Positions 1-6,968 of a stretch of 11,102 bases of DNA are shown here, piece after piece (the first letter of the stretch is position 1; every line of letters begins with the position of its first letter). This DNA is from JAFGED01 sp964551295 (GTDB lineage Bacteria; Chloroflexota; Anaerolineae; B4-G1). Both the position numbers and the translations under genes were made by a program. Under the pieces are notes generated by a model that had not been told where the DNA came from, made no database searches, and was given only the letters and a program-made list of their open reading frames with translations. The stretch lies in the NCBI GenBank assembly GCA_964551295.1, contig CAZKDJ010000139.1, positions 1 to 11,102 of the forward strand, given 5' to 3'.

Positions 1-1592
1 CCACACCACGGCAATTTCTTCTGGATGCTGGAGGACGACGTGGTACAGGACCTGAACGCCGTCGAGTTTAACCTGGAGCACCTGATCCCCATGATGCTCC
101 GGCACGGCGACCGCCTCCCGCCAGACTTGCAGGCGCGCGTGCTGGAGGCGATCCGCCTAGGCCTGGACGAGATCCGCCGCCTCGACGTACTGGTGGCTTA
201 CTCCAACATCACCGTGCTCGATATCCTCAACTCTTGCCTGGGTGGCGAGCTTCTGTGCGATGCCGAGATCGCCAGTCGGGGCTACCACAAACTGGTCGAG
301 TGGATGGCCCTCACCGATACATACGGCATCCCCTATGAGTACAACAGCCCCACCTATACCGCCGTCACGGTGCGCGCGCTCCAAAAACTGGTCGGCCTGG
401 TGCAGAACGAGGATACCCGCATCCGTGCTCACACGGCGCTGGCGCGACTAGGCTTGAGCGCCGGGCTGCACATCCACGCAGGCACGGGGCGCTGGGCCGG
501 ACCGCACAGCCGCGCCTACCAGCCCTCCGTCGTCTGCGAGACGCCCCCCGAGGTCGAGATGGTACAGAGATGGATCACCGAGGGCACGCTGCCCCCCTGG
601 GTGGCCGACGTGCTGACGCAGCGCCAGAAGACCTTTGAGGTAGTCGAGACTGCCTTTGCCGAGCGCGACATGTCCATCACCACCTATCACAGCTCATCCT
701 TTGCGCTGGGCGTTTCCACCAAAGAGTTCTCCGGCCAGTCGAACGTGCTGATGATCCACTACGCCCGGCCCGGCGCGGAGCGGCCCGGCGTCGTCTACAC
801 CCGCTACCTGACCGACGACAAGTGGCTGGGCGATTTTTACCACGCCACCGACCGCACCAAGTCGCGCAACCTGATCGATGAGGGGTTGTTCTACGGCGTC
901 CAGCATGGTCCGCGCGCCATCGGGCTGTATACCCCACGTAGCCTGGGCAGCGTCTTTAGCGCCAAGGCGACCTTGATCTGGACGCGGCGCGACCTGGTAG
1001 ACGAGCTCTGGATCGGCAACAGGCGAGTCGAGACGCTCCCGGCGGAGGTACCACCGAGCGAGATCGTCGTCGTCGGCAGCGGTGATGCGCTGGTGGCCGT
1101 GCAGCCGCTGACGCACACCGACCTGGGCCGCGACGCTCCCATCCAGTTGACCGAGATCCAAGGCGATCTGGTGCTGGAGATTTACAACTACCTCGGCCCG
1201 CAGAAATCCTTCTGGGAGCTGAACTGGCCCGGCGCGTTTTACAAGGGCCGACCCCAGTGCGGCATCTACGTCGAGGTGGCCGAGCGCTCCGCGTACCCCA
1301 ACGGGCAAGCGTTCGCCCGAGCCGTCGCCAGTGGCGCGCTGGAGGACGTCACCGCCCCACCCTTCACCTACCGCGGGGAGAAAGAACGGCTGTGGACCGT
1401 CGAGTATGCCCGCGACGAGCAGACCCTGAGCATCGAGATCGACCTGATGGCCTGGGCGCTCAAGCGGCGCTGGACGCAAGCGGGCGACCTGGGCTGGCCG
1501 ATGCTCCAGTCACCCGTGGCTCAGGAGAGCAAATCGGGCCACATCGCCCTCGGAGGCGCGACGCTCACCTGCGGGCCGGAGGCGGCGTGGCT
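1..1592 (+). CDS. Large hypothetical protein, (alpha/alpha)-toroid plus beta-sandwich type (partial at both ends)
   Basis: The reading frame is open from the first base, so the start lies left of the window; the ATG at 25 is internal. About 530 codons are visible before the frame enters the N run. The first ~210 residues are helical, with aromatic and acidic signatures: GNFFWMLEDD then DLNAVEF near the start, YEYNSPTYTAV at about 334-366, and HIHAGTGRWAGPHSRAY at about 469-519. The remaining ~320 residues are beta-rich with many aromatics. This two-part layout resembles bacterial polysaccharide lyases and heparinase-like proteins, in which a helical toroid is followed by a beta-sandwich. I cannot assign a family or catalytic residues, so any carbohydrate role is inference. 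The frame meets a stop just right of the gap, and the GDPD gene there is in another frame, so this gene most likely ends inside the gap. No signal peptide can be judged because the N-terminus is missing. Confidence 0.75.
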
Positions 1593-1692
1593 NNNNNNNN
1601 NNNNNNNNNNNNNNNNNNNNNNNNNNNNNNNNNNNNNNNNNNNNNNNNNNNNNNNNNNNNNNNNNNNNNNNNNNNNNNNNNNNNNNNNNNNN
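1593..1692. other. Assembly gap (100 N)
   Basis: Exactly 100 consecutive N, the conventional placeholder for a scaffold join of unknown length. It hides the 3' end of the upstream gene and the start codon of the GDPD gene. Reading-frame relations across it carry no meaning, so a fusion of the two genes can be neither shown nor excluded from this sequence. Confidence 0.98.
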
Positions 1693-1693
1693 C

Positions 1694-3055
1694 TACGCGC
1701 CCATCCTGCGCTTTGACGCCCGCGAGCCGTTCCTGCCGCTGGCAGCGGGCTATACCATCTTCCGCCAGAGCGGGCCGTCGCCCTCGTTCAGCCGGGGCCG
1801 CCAGGTGGAGCTAACCCCTGCGGACCAACCCCCGGCCAGCCTGGCCATCGAGTACGCCATCTGGTGGGATTGGGACATTGGCCACCTGTACGAGTTGGAA
1901 CACGTGTGGGTTTTCGTGGACACGGAGGACCGCGTCGTGCGCGGGGAGGCAAGCTGGCATGGCGGCTATCACGACATGTGCCACGACGGAGCGCTGGCGC
2001 TGGAGGGCGATCGTCTAGTGATCTACAGCGAGCCGGGCAAGCACGCCTTCGCCCCCACCCCGGCGTGGTTCGAGGAGCGGCGGCAGCGCTTCAAGCGCTC
2101 GGTGACGAGCGCGCTGGCCGGGGCCAGCGGCGTGCTGCTGGCGCCCTACATCGCCGATGCCGTGCAGGTGACGCCGCTCAAGAATCGCTTGGTCCACACC
2201 TATCTATCGCAGCACGGTTTCGAGCCAAGCTGGGATTTCTCGCAGGCGTTTACCTTTGCACCAGAGATGCTGGTCCCCTGGCCCGCTCTGCGCGATTGGA
2301 TGGGCGCGCGCGTCAACGCCTGCCTCGACCGGCTGGCGCGCGAGATTCCGCCGCAGGAATACCGCTTCCTGCGCATCGGCCACCGTGGCGCGGCGGCCCA
2401 CGCCCCAGAGAACACCCTGCTCTCCATTCGCCGGGCGGTGGAACTAGGCGCAGACGCGGTCGAGTTCGACGTGCGCTGGACCGCCGACGACCAGGCGGTG
2501 CTGGCCCACGATCCGCACATCATCGATGCCGATGGGCGCGCCTGGCCGGTCCGCCGCAGCACGCTGGATGAGCTGCGGGGCATCGACCTGGGCGCGGGGC
2601 AGCGCATGCCCACCTTCGCCGAGGCCATCGAGCTGTGCAAGGACGAACTCGTGGGGGCCTACATCGAGATCAAGGATGGCGCGGCAATCCCTGCTGTGAT
2701 CGAGACACTGCGCGAGCAAAAGGCCACCGGGCACGGCATCGTCGGCTCGTTCCGCCCCGACTGGCTGATGGCGGCGAAGGCGGCCGCCTCACGGATCGCC
2801 ACGTCGATCATGTTCGACGCGCCCGACCTCGATCCGGTCCTGCTGGCCCGCTCCGTGTATGCTAACTACGTCCACCCCTGCTGGGAGCGGCTGCCCCACC
2901 CCAGTGCCCTGCTCACGCCAAAGTGGGTGGCGCGCGTGCGCCAAGCCGACCTAGGCATCATCTGCTGGCACGAGGAGCGACCCGAGGAGATCGCCGCCCT
3001 GCGCCGCGCTGGTGTAGATGGCATTTGCAGCGACGCACCCGAGTTGCTCATTTGA
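1694..3055 (+). CDS. Glycerophosphodiester phosphodiesterase with NLP/Vps62-like N-terminal domain (5' partial)
   Basis: The frame is open from the right edge of the gap (YAPILRFDAREPFLPL) to TGA 3053-3055, giving 453 visible residues. The GTG at 1805 is internal; the true start is in the gap, probably only a few codons earlier. The last ~225 residues form a GDPD barrel: GHRGAAAHAPENT at 2378-2416 gives the catalytic His-Arg and the Glu-Asn pair; VEFDV gives metal-binding Glu and Asp; LAHDP supplies the general acid His; YIEIK adds a third metal-binding Glu; DGICSDAPELL is the usual C-terminal strand. Such enzymes hydrolyse glycerophosphodiesters to glycerol-3-phosphate and an alcohol. The ~220 residues before it are not part of the family: GHLYELEHVWVFVD, ASWHGGYHD and EPGKHAFAP recall the metal-binding pattern of NLP/NPP1 and Vps62-like folds. 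No membrane segment is seen. Substrate and location are unknown. The next gene starts 135 bases downstream and probably has its own promoter. Confidence 0.88.
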   Translation, partial: YAPILRFDAREPFLPLAAGYTIFRQSGPSPSFSRGRQVELTPADQPPASLAIEYAIWWDWDIGHLYELEHVWVFVDTEDRVVRGEASWHGGYHDMCHDGALALEGDRLVIYSEPGKHAFAPTPAWFEERRQRFKRSVTSALAGASGVLLAPYIADAVQVTPLKNRLVHTYLSQHGFEPSWDFSQAFTFAPEMLVPWPALRDWMGARVNACLDRLAREIPPQEYRFLRIGHRGAAAHAPENTLLSIRRAVELGADAVEFDVRWTADDQAVLAHDPHIIDADGRAWPVRRSTLDELRGIDLGAGQRMPTFAEAIELCKDELVGAYIEIKDGAAIPAVIETLREQKATGHGIVGSFRPDWLMAAKAAASRIATSIMFDAPDLDPVLLARSVYANYVHPCWERLPHPSALLTPKWVARVRQADLGIICWHEERPEEIAALRRAGVDGICSDAPELLI

Positions 3056-3061
3056 TCGCTA

Positions 3062-3106
3062 CCGGGAGAAACACGCGAACACAGCCCCCAAACCAGCATT
3101 TCCCGG
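3062..3106. repeat. Inverted repeat downstream of the GDPD gene
   Basis: CCGGGA at 3062-3067 pairs with TCCCGG at 3101-3106, extended by AA/TT past a one-base bulge, around a loop of about 28 bases. There is no T tract behind it, so it is at best a weak terminator. The right arm also belongs to a small palindrome, TTTCC-C-GGAAA (3099-3109), placed where the -35 region of the next promoter would be, so an operator role is equally possible. Confidence 0.35.
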
Positions 3107-3128
3107 AAAGGTGATTCCAGGATATAAT
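3100..3128 (+). promoter_or_regulatory. Candidate promoter of the output-less sensor gene
   Basis: A perfect -10 hexamer, TATAAT, lies at 3123-3128 in an otherwise GC-rich intergenic stretch. The best -35 at 17-base spacing is TTCCCG (3100-3105), which is poor and would suggest dependence on an activator. The expected transcription start is near 3135, leaving a leader of about 55 bases. Just downstream are ATCA-gtg-TGAT (3127-3137) and TGGTC-gaaatg-GACCA (3146-3161), short inverted repeats at typical operator positions. Confidence 0.42.
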
Positions 3129-3190
3129 CAGTGTGATGGAATGCCTGGTCGAAATGGACCATCAGCTAGAAAGAACTGGGAGATGCAAAA

Positions 3191-5602
3191 GTGAACCAAA
3201 AAACCCCTAACGCGCAGGATCGCCGTCCTACGATCGGCTTGCTCGTGACCCTAGTTGAGGGTGCAAACGGCGCTGCACTGTGGGCCGGGGTCGTAGACGC
3301 GGCTCGGGATCACGATGTCAACCTCATCTGTTTTCCCGGCAGAGAGTTGCGAGATCAAAGGGAGATTTACGGCCAATGCAACATCATCTTCGAATTGCCG
3401 AGCGCAGAGAGCGTGGACGGGTTGATCATCTGGGTCTCCGGCATAGGCATATACGTCACCCAGCAAGATATGCAGGATTTCTGCCGGCACTACAATCTAC
3501 CGGTGGTCACCGTGGGGGCAGAGATGGAGGGCTTCCCAAGCGTGTTACTGGATAGTTATACCCCCCTGCGGGAAGCCGTCATGCACCTGATCGAATCCCA
3601 CGGGCGGCGCCACCTGGCCTTTTTGCGCGGACCCAGGGGGCACCGCGAGGCAGAGCAGCGGTACCGGGCCTATGCCGACGCCCTGAAGACATGCAACGTG
3701 CCCCTCGATCCCAATCTCGTCGTCGGCCCCATAGCCTGGGATCAAGGAGCAAAGGCGGTTCAGATATTACTCGATCAACGCAAGCTGCGCCCCTCGGTCG
3801 ACTTTGACGCGATAGTGGGTTCCAGCGACCTGATGGCCCTAAACGCACTAGAAGTGCTCCAAGAGCGCGGGATTCACGTCCCCAACGACACAGCCCTAGT
3901 GGGATTTGACAACCGCGTCAGCGGACGCTTTGCCACGCCGCCACTGACGACGGCGTCCAACGGATTCTACGAACGCGGGAGGCGGGCGGTCGAGATGTTG
4001 CTGGCGCTGTTACAGGGCGAGGATGTACCAAAAAAGGTCACTGTGCCTGGCCAGCTTATCCTGCGACAATCCTGTGGCTGCCTGGAAGAAACAGTGGTGC
4101 AAGCTTCAGCCTTGCTGAAGCCCACAAAGGCAGCAGCGCATACAGCAAAAGAGCCTTTGCAAACCATCCTCGCTGCCCAACGGGACGAGATTCTCACCAC
4201 AATGAGCCAGGCGGTGGGGAATATCGAAAGTGCCGCCGAACAGACGGCGCGTCTGTGGGATGCATTCATCGCCGAGATGGACCGAGTGCAGAAAAACCCA
4301 TCAGGCGCATTCATAGCAGAACTAGAAGCAGTGCTGCGCCAGGAGGCCATGACACGCGACGGCGATGTGACCGCCTGGCACGCGGCGCTATCGGCACTGC
4401 GCCGCCAGGTATTGCCATATCTTGTGGGAAATGAAGCGGCGCGTCTCCGGGCTGAAGATCTGTGGCAACAGGCACGGACGCTCATCGGAAAGGAGAGGGA
4501 ACACAAACTGGGTTTCCTGGTAACGCAAGAGGAACAACGATCCCAAGAATTTCTCCAGGTCGGTCAGACGCTAGCCACCACTTCAAATGTAGAGGATTTG
4601 ACCGAGGCGCTGATGGAAGAGTTGGCACATCTGGAAATTCCGCGCGGCTACCTCGTGCTGTACGAGGACCCTCAAGTGTACAGCTACCCGAAACCCGCTC
4701 CTGAGCAATCACGGTTGGTGTTAGCCTATACTGATAAGGATGGACAAATTGAATTGAACGCCGGAGGAATTCGCTTCCCGACCCACCAATTGCTGCCTGA
4801 GGACGTTTTACCCCAGGATACGCGGTACAGCCTGATAGCCAAGCCGATCTTTTTCCAAAAGAACCAGTGGGGGTTCGCCCTGTTCGAAACGAATAAGAGC
4901 GACACAGCCGCAGGCAGGAGAAACATTTACGAGGCATTATGCGGAGAGATCAGCAGCGCTATGCACGGGATTTCACTCATCGAACAAGTAGAGAACCGCC
5001 TGTTTCTGATCCAGACCGCTGTCGAGGTTTCGCGGGTGGCCAGCGCCATTCTCGATACCAGGGAACTGATCTACCGAGTCGTGGAGTTAGTACGCGAGCG
5101 CTTTGACCTGTACTACGTCGGTCTGTTCCTGGTGGAAGCCGAAGATGAGGCCGAGGGATCGGGCAAATGGGCCTATCTACAAGCAGGCACGGGCCAGGCA
5201 GGCCGTAAGATGACCAAGCAGAGGTATCGTCTGGAGGTGGGCGGCGAGTCGATGATCGGGCAATGTATCGCCACGGGACAACCCCGCGTGGCGCTGGATG
5301 TGGGACAGGAGGCCGCGCGCTTTTCCAACCCCTTGCTGCCCGAGACGCGCTCCGAGTTGGCGTTGCCTCTCATCAGTCGCAGTGAAGCGATCGGCGCAAT
5401 GACCATTCAGTCGTCTCAAGAATCCGCCTTCACCGAAGAGGCTGTGGCGACCTTTCAACTGATGGCCGGTCTGCTGGCCAACACCATCGAGAACACCCGC
5501 CTGTTCAACCAATCCCAGGAAGCACTGAAGGAGATCGAATCATTCCAACGCCTCTACGTGCGGGATGCCTGGTCCAGGCACATAAGTAAAAACGAGCCGT
5601 GA
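3191..5602 (+). CDS. Cytosolic LacI-type ligand-binding/GAF sensor without output domain
   Basis: 803 residues from GTG 3191, supported by GGGAG at 3178-3182 (8-base spacing); the ATG at 3183 is out of frame and stops at once. Residues 13-297 form a LacI/GalR-type sugar-binding domain (RPTIGLLVTL, LLDSY, ESHGRRHLAFLRGP, DFDAIVGSSDLMA, VGFDN), but there is no helix-turn-helix in front, so it cannot bind DNA as a LacI repressor. It ends in the motif RQSCGC (292-297). Residues ~320-450 are helical, ~455-596 look like a divergent GAF domain, and ~603-775 are a clear GAF domain. The protein then stops after a short coiled tail (LYVRDAWSRHISKNEP), where I would expect a kinase or other output module. 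No signal peptide or membrane segment is visible, so it should sense a cytosolic ligand. The first ~600 residues are paralogous to the hybrid kinase at 6969-10643. Its neighbour ogl suggests a pectin-derived ligand (inference). It may be a co-sensor of the kinase or a C-terminally truncated kinase. Confidence 0.88.
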   Translation: MNQKTPNAQDRRPTIGLLVTLVEGANGAALWAGVVDAARDHDVNLICFPGRELRDQREIYGQCNIIFELPSAESVDGLIIWVSGIGIYVTQQDMQDFCRHYNLPVVTVGAEMEGFPSVLLDSYTPLREAVMHLIESHGRRHLAFLRGPRGHREAEQRYRAYADALKTCNVPLDPNLVVGPIAWDQGAKAVQILLDQRKLRPSVDFDAIVGSSDLMALNALEVLQERGIHVPNDTALVGFDNRVSGRFATPPLTTASNGFYERGRRAVEMLLALLQGEDVPKKVTVPGQLILRQSCGCLEETVVQASALLKPTKAAAHTAKEPLQTILAAQRDEILTTMSQAVGNIESAAEQTARLWDAFIAEMDRVQKNPSGAFIAELEAVLRQEAMTRDGDVTAWHAALSALRRQVLPYLVGNEAARLRAEDLWQQARTLIGKEREHKLGFLVTQEEQRSQEFLQVGQTLATTSNVEDLTEALMEELAHLEIPRGYLVLYEDPQVYSYPKPAPEQSRLVLAYTDKDGQIELNAGGIRFPTHQLLPEDVLPQDTRYSLIAKPIFFQKNQWGFALFETNKSDTAAGRRNIYEALCGEISSAMHGISLIEQVENRLFLIQTAVEVSRVASAILDTRELIYRVVELVRERFDLYYVGLFLVEAEDEAEGSGKWAYLQAGTGQAGRKMTKQRYRLEVGGESMIGQCIATGQPRVALDVGQEAARFSNPLLPETRSELALPLISRSEAIGAMTIQSSQESAFTEEAVATFQLMAGLLANTIENTRLFNQSQEALKEIESFQRLYVRDAWSRHISKNEP

Positions 5603-5658
5603 GAGGCAAGACCGCGCTCTCGTGAACTCGGTCGAACGAGCTTTGCATTAGAAACCAG

Positions 5659-5739
5659 CGCAAAAAACAAACAAGATGGGGCATGTGATACCGCAAAAGC
5701 TGCTGTGGGATAAGCAAGTTTTGCGGTACTGTGCTTTTT
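5659..5739 (+). promoter_or_regulatory. Hairpin and CGCAAAA half-sites upstream of ogl
   Basis: TACCGCAAAA (5689-5698) and TTTTGCGGTA (5719-5728) form a perfect 10-base inverted repeat around a 20-base loop, with an inner TGCT/AGCA pairing. A T5 run (5735-5739) follows six bases after the stem. It could be an attenuator or a leaky terminator between the sensor gene and ogl. Alternatively it is a protein-binding site: CGCAAAA occurs at 5659-5665, again at 5692-5698 (33 bases, about three helical turns, same face) and inverted at 5719-5725. I found no convincing -35/-10 pair here, which would fit activator-dependent transcription or readthrough from the sensor gene. Confidence 0.5.
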
Positions 5740-5768
5740 CGTAGAGAGCACAATAATGGAGGCCTAAA

Positions 5769-6917
5769 ATGGCTAGAATAGGTATAGGCAGTCGGTGGGA
5801 ACCCGAGTTGAACGTCTATCAAGACCCGGCCAGTGGTGCGACGGTACACCAATTGACCAACTACAAAGGACACAGCAACCATTTCTATTTCACCTATCCA
5901 TGTTGGTACGATGAGGGACGCAAGATCGTCTTTTATTCCGATAGGGAGAACGCCACTAACCTGTTCGGCGTTGACCTGGAGAGCGGCGACATCGTGCAGC
6001 TCACCGATCTCGATCCAGCGTCAGGCGCGCCTGGCAGCCTGAGCAAAAACCCGGATCGAGAAGAGATCTACTTTTACCACGGCAACACGCTGATGGCGCT
6101 CGACCTGGCATCGCTGGACACGCGCCCGCTCTACACCCGCCCCGAGGGCCGCGTGGGCGGCGGCGCCAATGCCACCGCCGATGGAAAGTATATCTGCGCA
6201 GGCCATCGGGAAGACCTTTCGGATAGGATCGCAACCGATCTGGGTCACGGCTACGTCGGGTTCCAAGAGACCTGGGAAGCGCATCCCCATTCGGCAATCG
6301 TCAGAATCCCCATCGACGGCGGCGCGCCCGAGACGGTCTATGAGGAAAACTATTGGCTGGGCCACTTTAACGCCTCACCCAAGCTGCCCAACATCGTCAC
6401 CTTCTGCCACGAAGGGCCGTGGCACCTGGTGGAAAACCGTATCTGGGGACTGGACTTGGGCACCGGCGAGGTGTGGCAGATACGCCCCAACGCACCAGGG
6501 GAGGCCATCGGGCACGAGTACTGGATGACCGACGGCGAGCACATCGGCTATCACGGGCGAACCGAGGCCGGCCCCGTCTACGGCTCGATCCGCTACGATA
6601 ACGCAGATCAAGTCGAGGCCCCATTCGAGGGGCACTGCTGGCACTTTCACAGCACCATGCTCGATCTCGTCGTCGGAGATGGCGATAGCAAGAACCCTTA
6701 CCTTTTGCTCTGGCGCTTTAAGGATGGGCAGTTCGAGGGACCTAAGGTGCTGGTTTGGCACCGGGGGTCGTTTCACATCCAGCGCGTGCACCTGCATCCC
6801 TGCTTTAACGCCGAGGGGACACAGATCGTCTACACCGCCGATCCACAGGGATATGGGCAAGTGTTCGTCGTAGACGTACCCGATTTTGACTCCCTACCCG
6901 ATCGCGAAAGCGTGTAA
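5769..6917 (+). CDS. ogl: Oligogalacturonate lyase (PL22), cytoplasmic
   Basis: 382 residues from ATG 5769, with TGGAGG at 5757-5762 six bases upstream. The whole length fits the oligogalacturonate lyase family (Pectate_lyase22), a seven-bladed beta-propeller enzyme that cleaves digalacturonate or its unsaturated form by beta-elimination, releasing 5-keto-4-deoxyuronate and finishing pectin depolymerisation inside the cell. Recognisable stretches are SNHFYFTYPCW, RKIVFYSDRENATNLF, CHEGPWHLVENRIWGLDL, GHEYWM and HIQRVHLHPCFN. From memory of the Yersinia PL22 structure, the manganese ligands would be H294 (or H292) in CWHFH plus Q338, H341 and H343 in QRVHLH, with H249 as the likely base and R224 the partner Arg; all are present. 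There is no signal peptide, consistent with a cytosolic enzyme. Length is normal for the family. It lies 166 bases behind the sensor gene and converges on the hybrid kinase, with 51 bases between stops and no obvious terminator. Confidence 0.95.
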   Translation: MARIGIGSRWEPELNVYQDPASGATVHQLTNYKGHSNHFYFTYPCWYDEGRKIVFYSDRENATNLFGVDLESGDIVQLTDLDPASGAPGSLSKNPDREEIYFYHGNTLMALDLASLDTRPLYTRPEGRVGGGANATADGKYICAGHREDLSDRIATDLGHGYVGFQETWEAHPHSAIVRIPIDGGAPETVYEENYWLGHFNASPKLPNIVTFCHEGPWHLVENRIWGLDLGTGEVWQIRPNAPGEAIGHEYWMTDGEHIGYHGRTEAGPVYGSIRYDNADQVEAPFEGHCWHFHSTMLDLVVGDGDSKNPYLLLWRFKDGQFEGPKVLVWHRGSFHIQRVHLHPCFNAEGTQIVYTADPQGYGQVFVVDVPDFDSLPDRESV

Positions 6918-6968
6918 TGGATTGGGGACGAGATGGGACAAAAGCTAGGTTGATGCAGTTGGGGCAAA

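Noticed and set aside
694..1479. Open frame of 261 residues on the minus strand
   Set aside because: It lies wholly inside the first + strand gene, has a low-complexity composition typical of GC-rich shadow frames, and shows no recognisable domain or ribosome-binding site.
1805..1807. GTG as start of the GDPD gene
   Set aside because: The same frame continues upstream with sensible sequence (YAPILRFDAREPFLPL) to the gap edge, so this is an internal valine.
1257..1814. + strand frame running through the N gap
   Set aside because: Its continuity depends on 100 placeholder N and its protein is Arg/Pro-rich shadow sequence of the genes on either side.
3191..4090. LacI-type transcription repressor
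   Set aside because: Although the ligand-binding domain is LacI-like, no helix-turn-helix precedes it in either paralogue; only about 12 residues stand before the first strand in the sensor at 3191.
6918..6968. Terminator between the convergent ogl and kinase genes
   Set aside because: No stable stem or T tract is visible in the 51 bases; any termination signal must be weak, protein-dependent, or inside the coding ends.
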